Shown: piece by piece, positions 24,942 through 32,244 of the stretch | Numbering within the stretch: the stretch's first letter is position 1 | How the letters are laid out: each line of letters starts with the position of its first letter | NCBI GenBank assembly: GCA_036257595.1 | Contig: DATAFF010000140.1 | Coordinates: 1-33,363, forward strand | Source: DATAFF01 sp036257595 | Lineage (GTDB): Bacteria; Pseudomonadota; Alphaproteobacteria; Rhizobiales; Aestuariivirgaceae | DNA: 33,363 nt | Reading direction: 5' to 3' | The notes under the pieces: generated by a model | Databases searched by the model: none | What the model saw: only the letters and a program-made list of their open reading frames with translations | What the model was told of the DNA's origin: nothing | Made by a program: the position numbers and the translations under genes

Positions 24942-26131
24942 ATGGCGAGTTCCCTGCGATGCGCCGGATCGGCGATGGCGATGAGCGCCGACCGGCGCTC
25001 TTCCGCCGATCGGTCGCGCAGCGCCGCGATGCCATGCTCGGTCACCACGAAATCGGCCACCGACGCCGGCAGCGTTGCCGGCCCGCTCAGCCGCTTGACG
25101 ATGCGCGACCGCCCGTTTGTCGCCTGTGACTGCAGCACGATGACGCCGCGGCCGTTGCGATGGCTGACCGCCGCGTGGTGAAAATCGGGCAGCCCGCCGA
25201 CCGCGCCGACATAATGGCCGGAAATCGCCTCGCTGTTCACCTGACCGAGGAGATCGACCTCGAGCGCCGAATTGATCGACACGAAGCAGGGCTCGCCATG
25301 CAGGATTGCTGCCGAATGGGTCATGTCGGCCGGATGAAGCACGATCTGGTGGTTGGCATGGGCGAAATCATAGAGCTCACGGCTGCCGAGCAGGCCGGTG
25401 GCGACGCTGCGCCCCGGCTCGAAAGCTTTCTGAGAATTGGTGACGGCGCCTGAGCTCATCAAGGTTCGCGCTGCATCCGACATGAGGCCGGTATGTAGCC
25501 CGAGCCGCGCCTTTCGCGCGAGGCCGCTGGCAACCGCATCGACGGTCCGGCCCATGCCGAGCTCGATCGTCGCACCGTCCGGCACCAGCGCAGCCACATG
25601 ACCGGCCATCGCCAGCTCGACCGCGTCCGGTGCACCCGCTGTCACCTCCGGCAGAGGGTTCGTCGCCGCCGGCAGCTCCACCATCCTGCGATCGCTGTCG
25701 ATCAGCGTGCCGGCGACCTCGGGCAAGGCCGGCGTCGGCTGAACCATGACCAGCCGCGCTGCCGCGATGCACGAGGTGATGGCGCCAAGATGCGGGCCGA
25801 GCCGCAGCCTGCCGCCCTCGCGACGGCCACTCGCCACCACCACCGAGACCTGCCAGTCGCCGCCGGTCAGGAACCGGCCGAGCCTGCTGTAGGCCACCGG
25901 ATGAACGTGCGCCGTCCCCCGCCGGAGCAGGTCTCGCGCCGCATGGAATCCGGCATAGGTTGCGGCCCGCCAGCCCTCGCGCGCGAAATCCTGCGGCGCG
26001 GTCAGGATGCCGAACCAGAGCTTGAGGTCGCGCAGATGCCCGACCGCGCCGAGGGTCTCGGCGATCAGCGCGTTGCTCGTCGCCGACCCCTCCGGCCAGG
26101 TCACGCAGTCACCATCGCGAATGCCGTCCAA
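24938..26131 (-). CDS. Acetyl-CoA hydrolase/CoA-transferase family protein with altered active site
   Basis: A 397-residue member of the acetyl-CoA hydrolase/4-hydroxybutyrate CoA-transferase family: IELGMGRTVDAVASGL (189-204), LGLHTGLMSDAARTL (210-224), SRELYDFAHANHQIVLHPADMTH, CFVSINSALEVDLLGQVNSE (282-301) and VVTEHGIAALRDRSAEER near the C-terminus. In the clostridial 4-hydroxybutyrate enzyme the catalytic Glu238 lies in HSEM; here the matching position is Gly215 (HTGL). Normal CoA-transfer chemistry through a glutamyl-CoA thioester is thus doubtful. The start is TTG with GAGGAG 8 bases upstream. It is the first gene of a three-gene ATGA-coupled operon with two MoeA-like genes. Confidence 0.82.
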   Translation of the reverse strand: MDGIRDGDCVTWPEGSATSNALIAETLGAVGHLRDLKLWFGILTAPQDFAREGWRAATYAGFHAARDLLRRGTAHVHPVAYSRLGRFLTGGDWQVSVVVASGRREGGRLRLGPHLGAITSCIAAARLVMVQPTPALPEVAGTLIDSDRRMVELPAATNPLPEVTAGAPDAVELAMAGHVAALVPDGATIELGMGRTVDAVASGLARKARLGLHTGLMSDAARTLMSSGAVTNSQKAFEPGRSVATGLLGSRELYDFAHANHQIVLHPADMTHSAAILHGEPCFVSINSALEVDLLGQVNSEAISGHYVGAVGGLPDFHHAAVSHRNGRGVIVLQSQATNGRSRIVKRLSGPATLPASVADFVVTEHGIAALRDRSAEERRSALIAIADPAHRRELAI

Positions 26132-26191
26132 TTGCCGCTCTCCTCGAGACTTGAAGGCGCCGACGCCCGCAACCGCAGGGTGAACAAATCC

Positions 26192-26201
26192 ATCGCGCGA
26201 T
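26192..26201. promoter_or_regulatory. 10-bp palindrome between divergent genes
   Basis: ATCGCGCGAT is a perfect palindrome in the 152-bp gap between the divergent CoA-transferase-family and aldehyde dehydrogenase genes. It could be an operator; chance occurrence in GC-rich DNA is also possible. Confidence 0.25.
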
Positions 26202-26283
26202 CAAGGCGAATAGTTGAATACAAGTCCGATCGTTCCAATGCTATGGGAAGCGGGCCGGCCACCATCCCCCGAAGGAGTTGTCG

Positions 26284-27774
26284 ATGAATTCTGTCGCCGA
26301 GGACTACCGCAGCCAGCTCTCCGGTCTCGCCTATCGCAACCAGGCCTTCATCGGCGGCAAATATGTGCCTGCCGCCTCGGGCAGGACTTTCGACAAGGTG
26401 AGCCCGATCAACGGCAGGTTGCTGACGACCGTGGCGGAATGCGACAGGGAGGACGTCGAGCGCGCCGTCACGGCGGCCCGCACCGCCTTCGACAAGGGCA
26501 GCTGGTCACGCGCCTTTCCCAAGAAGCGCAAGACGGTGCTCGTCAAGCTCGCCGAGCTCATGATGAAGCATCGCGACGAGCTGTCGCTGCTCGAGACGCT
26601 CGATATGGGCAAGCCCATCGCCAATTCGCGCTCCACCGACATCCCGGCTTCCGCCCACACCATCCAGTGGTATGGCGAGGCCTGCGACAAAGTCTATGAC
26701 GAGCTCGCGCCGCAGCGACCCGACTCGATCTCGATGATCACCCGCGAGCCGCTCGGCGTCGTTGCCGCCGTCGTGCCGTGGAACTTCCCGCTGCTCATGG
26801 CCTGCTGGAAGATCGGTCCGGCGCTTGCCGCCGGCAATTCCGTCATCCTCAAGCCGGCCGAGCAATCGCCGCTGACCGCCATCCGCATCGCCGAGCTCGC
26901 CGCCGAGGCCGGCCTGCCCGGCGGCGTGCTCAATGTCCTGCCCGGCTATGGCGAGACCGCCGGCCAGGCGCTCGGCCGCCACATGGATGTGGACATGGTC
27001 GCCTTCACCGGCTCGACCGAGGTCGGCAAGCTGTTCCTGCGCTACTCCGGCGAGTCGAACATGAAGCACGTCTCGCTCGAATGCGGCGGCAAGTCGCCGA
27101 ACATCGTGTTCGCCGACGTGCCCGATATCGATCAGGTGGCCAAGGCCGCCGCCGCCGGTGTGTTCTACAATTCCGGCCAGGTGTGCACCGCTGCAACCCG
27201 ACTCATCGTCGACGAGAAGATCAAGGACAAGCTTATCGATCTCGTTGGCAGGCATGCCGCCGAATGGGCGCCCGGCGATCCGCTCGATCCCAAGACCGCC
27301 ATGGGCTCGATGGTTGACAAGTCGCAGATGGATCGCGTCCTCGACTATATCGAGGTTGGCCGCCAGGAGGGCGCCAAGCTCGCTGCCGGCGGCCGCCAGG
27401 CGCGTGAGTCGACCGGCGGCTACTATATCGAACCCACCATCTTCGAGGCGCCCAGCAACGCTCTGCGCATCGCCCAGGAGGAGATCTTCGGCCCGGTCCT
27501 CACCACGCTCAGCTTCCGGAGCGACGATGAAGCGGTGAAGATCGCCAACGACTCGATCTATGGCCTCCAGGCCAATCTGTGGACCCGCGACATCACCCGC
27601 GCCCATCAGATCGCCCGGGCGTTGCGCGCTGGCACGGTCAACATCAATGCCACCGATGGCGGCGACGTCACCGCACCTTTCGGCGGCTACAAGCAGTCGG
27701 GCATCGGTCGCGACAAGTCACTGCACGCCTTCGACAAATACACCCAGCTAAAACATACCTTCGTGCAGCTCTGA
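26284..27774 (+). CDS. NAD(P)-dependent aldehyde dehydrogenase, PuuC-like
   Basis: A 496-residue aldehyde dehydrogenase of normal length. Catalytic features are VPWNFPLLMACWK (oxyanion Asn), FTGSTEVGK (cofactor-binding turn), LECGGKSPNIVF (general-base Glu) and NSGQVCTAATRL (nucleophilic Cys). The whole sequence, including the C-terminal PFGGYKQSGIGRDKSLHAFDKYTQLK, closely recalls E. coli PuuC (gamma-glutamyl-gamma-aminobutyraldehyde dehydrogenase), suggesting an aminoaldehyde from polyamine breakdown. That would fit the two ureohydrolases 10 kb away, but substrate range in this family is broad. The ATG at 26284 has GAAGGAG with good spacing; a TTG at 26278 is also in frame. Confidence 0.9.
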   Translation: MNSVAEDYRSQLSGLAYRNQAFIGGKYVPAASGRTFDKVSPINGRLLTTVAECDREDVERAVTAARTAFDKGSWSRAFPKKRKTVLVKLAELMMKHRDELSLLETLDMGKPIANSRSTDIPASAHTIQWYGEACDKVYDELAPQRPDSISMITREPLGVVAAVVPWNFPLLMACWKIGPALAAGNSVILKPAEQSPLTAIRIAELAAEAGLPGGVLNVLPGYGETAGQALGRHMDVDMVAFTGSTEVGKLFLRYSGESNMKHVSLECGGKSPNIVFADVPDIDQVAKAAAAGVFYNSGQVCTAATRLIVDEKIKDKLIDLVGRHAAEWAPGDPLDPKTAMGSMVDKSQMDRVLDYIEVGRQEGAKLAAGGRQARESTGGYYIEPTIFEAPSNALRIAQEEIFGPVLTTLSFRSDDEAVKIANDSIYGLQANLWTRDITRAHQIARALRAGTVNINATDGGDVTAPFGGYKQSGIGRDKSLHAFDKYTQLKHTFVQL

Positions 27775-27817
27775 GACTCGTCTGACATGAACAAGACAAC
27801 CGACAGGGCTTTGGAGA

Positions 27818-29494
27818 ATGGTCACAGCCAAGCCATCGATCCTCGAATCCCGGCAGGATCAGCTCTTTCCCAAGCTGGATGCGGTTGAGATCGAGCGTCT
27901 GCAACGCTTCGGCGCGGTCAGCTGCTTCGCGGCCGGCGAGGCGCTTGCCGAGGTCGGCAAGGTCAATCCCGGCCTCGTCCTCGTCCTGGCCGGCGAGGTC
28001 GAGACCACCCGGCGCGATGTGCTTGGCAATCACCAGCTGATTTACACCCATCGCCCGGGCTCGTTCATGGGAGAGCTCGCTCAGCTGGCCGGCCGCCCTT
28101 CCTTGGTCGATGCCCGAACCACCATGAAGGTGCGAGCTCTGATCATCCCGCCCGAGAAGCTCAGGGCGTTGCTCGTGGGCGAGGCAGAAATCGGCGAGAA
28201 GATCATGCGGGCCCTCATCCTGCGCCGTGTCGGCTTGATCGAGGCCGGTGCCGGCGGCCCGATCATCATAGGCCGGGCCGATGATGGAGATGTCCTGGAG
28301 ATGGAGGGATTTCTCTCGCGCAACGGCCATCCCTTCCAGCATCTCGATCCCGAGCGCGATACCGAGGCCGAGACTCTGATCGAGAAGTTTCAACTTGACC
28401 CGGCTCGGCTGCCCGTCGTGCTGTGTCCCGACGGTACGTTTCGATACTCGCCCAGCGAGGACGAGTTGGCGCGCTGCCTCGGGCTGGTCAGAGCCATCGA
28501 CGCCACCCACCTCTATGACCTCGCCATCGTCGGCGCCGGGCCGGCCGGTCTCGCCACCGCCGTTTATGCCGGCTCGGAGGGCCTGTCGGTGCTCGTGATC
28601 GATTGCCGTGCCTTTGGCGGCCAGGCAGGCGCCTCCTCGAGGATCGAAAATTATCTCGGTTTTCCGACCGGCATCGGCGGCATGCAGCTGATGGCCAGGG
28701 CCTATACCCAGGCACAGAAATTCGGGGTCGAGATGGCCATTCCCGACGAGGTGGCGACCCTCGAGGCTTCGCCGAGCGGCGAAGCGCAATGGGCCTTGCG
28801 GCTGATCAATGGCGAGCGCGCCCTGGCTCGTGCCGTCGTCATTGCGAGCGGTGCCCGTTACCGCCGGCTTCAGCTGGACAACCTCGCTGAGTTTGAAGCC
28901 TCGAGCGTTCATTATTGGGCGTCACCCCTCGAGGCCAAGCTGTGCGCCGGCCAGGAGGTGGCGCTGGTCGGTGCCGGCAACTCCGCCGGTCAGGCTATCG
29001 TCTATCTCGCCAGGCGGGCCCGCAAGGTGTGGGTCTTGGTGCGCGGCGACAGCCTCGAGAAGAGCATGTCGCGCTACCTCATCGACCGGATCTCGGGGTT
29101 TGCCAATGTCGAGGTGCTGACCGGCGCCCAGATCACCCGACTTGACGGCGCCAATGGCGTTCTCGATTCGGTGACGTGGCGTCAAAGCGGCGACGAGGTG
29201 ACGCACCGGATCGGTCATCTGTTCCTGTTCATCGGGGCTGATCCCAACACCGACTGGTTGGAGGGGACCGGCGTCGACCGCGACCCCCAGGGCTTCATTC
29301 TGACCGGCTCGGCCGCCGGCCGCGCCGGCGCCCATAGCCTCGAGACCAGCCTTCCCGGCGTGTTCGCCATCGGTGATGTCCGCGCCGGCTCGGTCAAGCG
29401 GGTTGCTGCCGCGGTCGGGGAGGGGGCCCAGGCGGTCGCCGGCATCCATGCCTTGCTGCTCGCCGGCGCCAATCCGCCCTCGCCGGGAGCGTAG
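27818..29494 (+). CDS. Cyclic-nucleotide-binding-like domain fused to thioredoxin-reductase-like flavoprotein
   Basis: A 558-residue, three-part protein. Residues about 15-140 form a Crp-type cyclic-nucleotide-binding fold (LVLVLAGEVETTRRD, GSFMGELAQLAGRPSLVDART), but the Arg expected in the phosphate-binding cassette is replaced (Ser95), so cNMP binding is doubtful. Residues about 147-222 look like a thioredoxin/glutaredoxin-like fold without a CxxC. From 233 it is a thioredoxin-reductase-like FAD protein: DLAIVGAGPAGLATAVYA, GGQAGASSRIENYLGFPTGI, VALVGAGNSAGQAIVYLA and GVFAIGDVRAGSVKRVAAAVGEG. The CATC active-site disulfide is missing; that stretch reads VHYWASPLEAKLC. It lies 43 bp after the aldehyde dehydrogenase gene. 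Reaction partner unknown. Confidence 0.88.
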   Translation: MVTAKPSILESRQDQLFPKLDAVEIERLQRFGAVSCFAAGEALAEVGKVNPGLVLVLAGEVETTRRDVLGNHQLIYTHRPGSFMGELAQLAGRPSLVDARTTMKVRALIIPPEKLRALLVGEAEIGEKIMRALILRRVGLIEAGAGGPIIIGRADDGDVLEMEGFLSRNGHPFQHLDPERDTEAETLIEKFQLDPARLPVVLCPDGTFRYSPSEDELARCLGLVRAIDATHLYDLAIVGAGPAGLATAVYAGSEGLSVLVIDCRAFGGQAGASSRIENYLGFPTGIGGMQLMARAYTQAQKFGVEMAIPDEVATLEASPSGEAQWALRLINGERALARAVVIASGARYRRLQLDNLAEFEASSVHYWASPLEAKLCAGQEVALVGAGNSAGQAIVYLARRARKVWVLVRGDSLEKSMSRYLIDRISGFANVEVLTGAQITRLDGANGVLDSVTWRQSGDEVTHRIGHLFLFIGADPNTDWLEGTGVDRDPQGFILTGSAAGRAGAHSLETSLPGVFAIGDVRAGSVKRVAAAVGEGAQAVAGIHALLLAGANPPSPGA

Positions 29495-29535
29495 CAATGA
29501 TACGGCGAGTGCCGCGGGCATGACGCGATAACATC

Positions 29536-29549
29536 GACTGCCTATTGCC
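29536..29549. repeat. Half copy of the GGCAGTA-type repeat
   Basis: GACTGCCTATTGCC is the inverted form of two heptamers (GGCAATA GGCAGTC) of the family seen at 21941-22007 and 7677-7774. No opposing arm is visible nearby. It lies in the gap between the flavoprotein stop and the RibD/DHFR-like gene. A chance match is possible because it is short. Confidence 0.4.
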
Positions 29550-29601
29550 CGCGCCCTCGACTTCACTAAACTTCTGGCCGGAAACGAGAAGTTCTCAGGC
29601 C

Positions 29602-30123
29602 ATGCGGAAGTCCGGCCAGATCATCGCCTATTTCGGCGTCAGCATCGATGGCCGCATTGCGGGAATGGGCCACGACATCGACTGGCTGCTCGATTACGAC
29701 CTATATGAGTTCGGTTTTGCCGAGTTTCTCGGCAATGTCGACACGCTGATCACCGGCCGCACCACCTTCGAGATCATCCGCCACGACTGGACCTATGGCG
29801 ATCGCCGTTGCCTCGTCATCACCAGTGCTCCGCTCGATAAGGATGCGCCGCCGAGCTGCGTTGCGGTTCTTTCCCCTGGCGAGGCGGTCGCCGAGGCCCG
29901 CCGGCATGCGAAAAGGAACATATGGGTGGTCGGCGGCGGCGTGACGATCGGCGGCTTGCTTGACCTTGACGCAATCGACAGGCTGGAGATCGCCATTGTG
30001 CCCGTGATCGTCGGCGCCGGCCCGGCACTCGCCGAAGGCAATGGCGTGCATAAGGGGTGGAAATTGACTGCCCTCAAGCAGCAGTCAAATTGTATTGTCT
30101 ACACCTATCAGCGGGACCGGTGA
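29602..30123 (+). CDS. Dihydrofolate reductase / RibD C-terminal-like family protein
   Basis: A 173-residue protein with the DHFR-like fold of the RibD reductase family: IIAYFGVSIDGRIAGMGHDIDWLL at the N-terminus, VDTLITGRTTFEII, and the NADPH-binding NIWVVGGGVTIGGLLDLDAIDRLEIAIVPVIVGAGPALAEG. It probably reduces a pterin, pyrimidine or unrelated substrate with NADPH; such stand-alone genes are rarely characterised. I place the start at ATG 29602 because the MRKSGQIIAYFG start fits the family; an upstream in-frame TTG at 29545 would add 19 non-homologous-looking residues. Confidence 0.85.
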   Translation: MRKSGQIIAYFGVSIDGRIAGMGHDIDWLLDYDLYEFGFAEFLGNVDTLITGRTTFEIIRHDWTYGDRRCLVITSAPLDKDAPPSCVAVLSPGEAVAEARRHAKRNIWVVGGGVTIGGLLDLDAIDRLEIAIVPVIVGAGPALAEGNGVHKGWKLTALKQQSNCIVYTYQRDR

Positions 30124-30180
30124 GCGTTGTCCCGCCGGAATTGCCCTGAACGGTCGCAAACTGCGCTCGGAGGTTCTGGA

Positions 30181-30711
30181 ATGCGTCAAATCTTCCTTGC
30201 TGCCACCATCTTGCTCCTGGCCGCCGCGCCGGCCTTGGCCGCTGCCGAGGCGGATGATCAGAACGCGACGGCCGGCGGCGGCAAGGGGGACCGCCAGAAG
30301 CCGGTGGCCGCCTGGGCGACGCGTTGCAACGACGCTGCCAAGCCGCAGGAACGCACCTGCGTCCTGTCGCGGGCCCTGGTCGATCCGAGCTCGAAGCGGT
30401 TGATGGTGGCGGTGACGTTCCGCATTGCGCCGCCCGACCGCAAGCCGGTCATGAAGCTCCTGCTGCCGGTCGACCTCTATCTGCCTGCCGGCGTGAAGCT
30501 TTCCATCGATCAGAGCGCCGCCCAGACCCTGAAGTTCGAAACCTGCATAAGGGGCGGTTGTCTTGCGCCGGTGCCGCTCGACGGCGCCCTGTTGCAGCGC
30601 CTGCGCCGGGGAACCGACATCAAGGTCGGCTATCAGACGGTCGACCAGAAGCCGGTCGAGCTCACGCTGAAGCTCGATGGCTTCGCCAGATCCTATGATC
30701 AGATCAAATAA
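30181..30711 (+). CDS. IalB-like (invasion-associated locus B) secreted protein
   Basis: A 176-residue exported protein with a signal peptide (MRQIFLAATILLLAAAPALAAAE; cleavage near residue 20). The mature part matches the invasion-associated locus B family: AWATRCNDAAKPQERTCVLSRAL, VMKLLLPVDLYLPAGVKLSID, and FETCIRGGCLAPVPLD. The four cysteines could form two disulfides. The family was named in Bartonella but is widespread in free-living Alphaproteobacteria, so no virulence role is implied. The ATG is preceded by CGGAGG. It ends 5 bp from the end of the convergent DUF3618 gene. Confidence 0.85.
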   Translation: MRQIFLAATILLLAAAPALAAAEADDQNATAGGGKGDRQKPVAAWATRCNDAAKPQERTCVLSRALVDPSSKRLMVAVTFRIAPPDRKPVMKLLLPVDLYLPAGVKLSIDQSAAQTLKFETCIRGGCLAPVPLDGALLQRLRRGTDIKVGYQTVDQKPVELTLKLDGFARSYDQIK

Positions 30712-30716
30712 GCCGA

Positions 30717-31769
30717 CTACTCGCTGCTGCTCGCTCGTTTCCGCCGCACCTTGACCGGCTCCTGCTCGCTTCCCTGGTGCAGCTCGCCGCCCCGGGTTGC
30801 TGGCTCGGTATCGCCGACAACGTCCTCCGTCGCGATGGCGCTGTCGCGGAGGAAGCTTTGGTCAGTTGGATCGGAATCGCGCAATTTGGCGATGAACGCG
30901 TCCTCGCTGGTGGCAAAGCTGCCATTGCTGCTCTTGCCCCCGGCATCGCTTTTGCGCGGAGCGGGTGCCTGTGCGGATTTCCGCGCCGCCGCGACCCTGA
31001 CCGCCCCGACGGCGATCGCCGCCAGCGACAGGCCGATCGCCCCGAGCAGCACGCCATAGCGGCTGCCGTGCTCGGTGAATTCGCGCCGTGCTGCCTCGCC
31101 ATAATGCCCGGCCTCGCGGCGCACCTCGCTTGCCGCTTCGACGACGCGCGCCCGTCCGGCTTCGGCCGCTTCCGAGACCCGGGCGGCGATGTTCCCGGCC
31201 TTGTCCGAGACACGCCCCGCCAGATCGCTCAGCTGCTCTGCTCGCTCGCGCATGCCGGGCGCCGGCGCCCGTTCCTCGACCGGATAGCCATAGCCGGCGA
31301 CGCCGCCTGGCACATAGCTCGCCGGATGATCGCCGCGATAAGGATTGTGGAACTCGTCGAAATGCCGCGCCGCCCGCCGCGAGGAATTCATCAGCAGGCT
31401 CGCCGCCCCGGCGCCCATCAGCAGCGTCGCGACGGGTGGCCGGTGATAAAGTCGCCAACCCAGCCCGGCTCCGATCAGTATGAGCGCCAGCGGATTGGCG
31501 GCGGCACGTTCGCGCAGTGCATCCGTCAGCTCGTGGGCGCGTCGCCGTGCTGCCTCGCGGGCGCTGCTGACCAGCTGATCTCGCGTCGTGCTGATCTTCC
31601 CCACCACCTCGTCCTTGACGGTATCGGCATAGGTCCGGATGTCGTGCTTAACCGCTTCGCTGATCGAGGGACGCGTCAGGTTCTGCAGGCTGTCGCTGAG
31701 CCGCGCTCTTGCAGCCTCCACTTCGGCCTCGAGCGCCGAGAGATTTTCGTCGTTCTTGTTATCGGTCAT
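30717..31769 (-). CDS. DUF3618 domain-containing membrane protein
   Basis: A 350-residue protein. The N-terminus (SALEAEVEAARARLSDSLQNLTRPSI, about 10-37) matches the DUF3618 helical motif. Two short hydrophobic segments near residues 92-108 and 113-128 are followed by a long helical, Ala/Glu/Arg-rich stretch (about 175-245) that could form a coiled coil or amphipathic surface helix. A further membrane segment lies near 244-262 (YGVLLGAIGLSLAAIAVGAVRVAAA), and the tail is charged. Similar rhizobial proteins are annotated as nutrient-deprivation-induced; function is unknown. ATG follows GAAGGAACC. It is 105 bp downstream of DUF1127 on the same strand. Confidence 0.78.
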   Translation of the reverse strand: MTDNKNDENLSALEAEVEAARARLSDSLQNLTRPSISEAVKHDIRTYADTVKDEVVGKISTTRDQLVSSAREAARRRAHELTDALRERAAANPLALILIGAGLGWRLYHRPPVATLLMGAGAASLLMNSSRRAARHFDEFHNPYRGDHPASYVPGGVAGYGYPVEERAPAPGMRERAEQLSDLAGRVSDKAGNIAARVSEAAEAGRARVVEAASEVRREAGHYGEAARREFTEHGSRYGVLLGAIGLSLAAIAVGAVRVAAARKSAQAPAPRKSDAGGKSSNGSFATSEDAFIAKLRDSDPTDQSFLRDSAIATEDVVGDTEPATRGGELHQGSEQEPVKVRRKRASSSE

Positions 31770-31849
31770 GAATAGGTTCCTTCCCGAGTGTCGCGAGTGG
31801 CGCGGCTCGAAGGAACGTAATTCACAACACCCAAAGTTGTTCCTAGAAA

Positions 31850-31868
31850 CCGCCGCAAAGTCTGGCGG
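31850..31868 (-). terminator. Possible terminator of the DUF1127 gene
   Basis: On the minus-strand transcript a 5-bp GC stem, CCGCC with GGCGG and a 9-nt loop, begins 6 bases after the DUF1127 stop and is followed by TTTCT. This is a weak intrinsic terminator candidate. Confidence 0.4.
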
Positions 31869-31874
31869 CTCTTT

Positions 31875-32102
31875 CTACCATCTTCCGAGCTCGTATCGCA
31901 TGACTTCCCGGTGAAGGTACGAGGTATGGGGTGCAACCTGGTGTCTGTTCAGGCCGATGTCGCGTAGCTGGTGGTCCGACAGGGTGCGAAGCCGGTTTTC
32001 GGCCTCCCACCGCCGTCCGGCCAGCAGCAGCGTGCCAACCATGACGGTCGCCATATCGACCGTGGCGTCGATGAGGAAGTAGGGTAGTGTTCGGGCGGTC
32101 AT
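31875..32102 (-). CDS. DUF1127 domain small protein
   Basis: A 75-residue protein ending in the DUF1127 motif: RRWEAENRLRTLSDHQLRDIGLNRHQV, then an aromatic and basic tail. An N-terminal hydrophobic stretch (LPYFLIDATVDMATVMVGTLLLAG) may be membrane-associated. Small DUF1127 proteins of Alphaproteobacteria have been linked to RNA turnover and phosphate or carbon metabolism; the role of this longer form is unknown. I chose ATG 32102 because AGAGG sits 7 bases upstream; an in-frame ATG at 32168 would add 22 very basic residues and run through a hairpin. Confidence 0.8.
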   Translation of the reverse strand: MTARTLPYFLIDATVDMATVMVGTLLLAGRRWEAENRLRTLSDHQLRDIGLNRHQVAPHTSYLHREVMRYELGRW

Positions 32103-32125
32103 CTGATGCCTCTTCAAATTCGCAG

Positions 32126-32149
32126 CGATTCGCTTTTTGCCGCGAATCG
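32126..32149 (-). promoter_or_regulatory. Hairpin or operator upstream of DUF1127
   Basis: CGATTCGC (32126-32133) and GCGAATCG (32142-32149) are perfect 8-bp complements with an 8-nt loop, about 24 bp ahead of the DUF1127 ATG. The right arm also starts the overlapping palindrome GCGAATCGTTCGC (32142-32154). It could be an mRNA leader hairpin or a protein-binding site. Confidence 0.4.
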
Positions 32150-32200
32150 TTCGCTTTCGGTTCGTCACTGATTCAAGTAATCTTTGTTCGCACGACCCAC

Positions 32201-32227
32201 AAACGATGAGTTTTTGTCGAATCGTTT
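32201..32227 (+). promoter_or_regulatory. Inverted repeat upstream of the LysR gene
   Basis: AAACGAT (32201-32207) and ATCGTTT (32221-32227) are perfect complements with a 13-bp spacer, ending 17 bp before the LysR start codon. LysR regulators often bind dyad sites at their own promoters, so autoregulation is plausible. GAATCGTT recurs at 32144-32151 and 32219-32226. Confidence 0.45.
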
Positions 32228-32244
32228 AACTGTCTTTTAAGATC

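Noticed and set aside
31811..31844. General-stress (EcfG-type) promoter upstream of DUF3618, from GGAAC motifs on both strands
   Set aside because: On the minus strand GGAAC is followed by CGTT at a 21-bp gap, longer than the 16-17 bp I recall for EcfG promoters. The opposite-strand match points at no gene.
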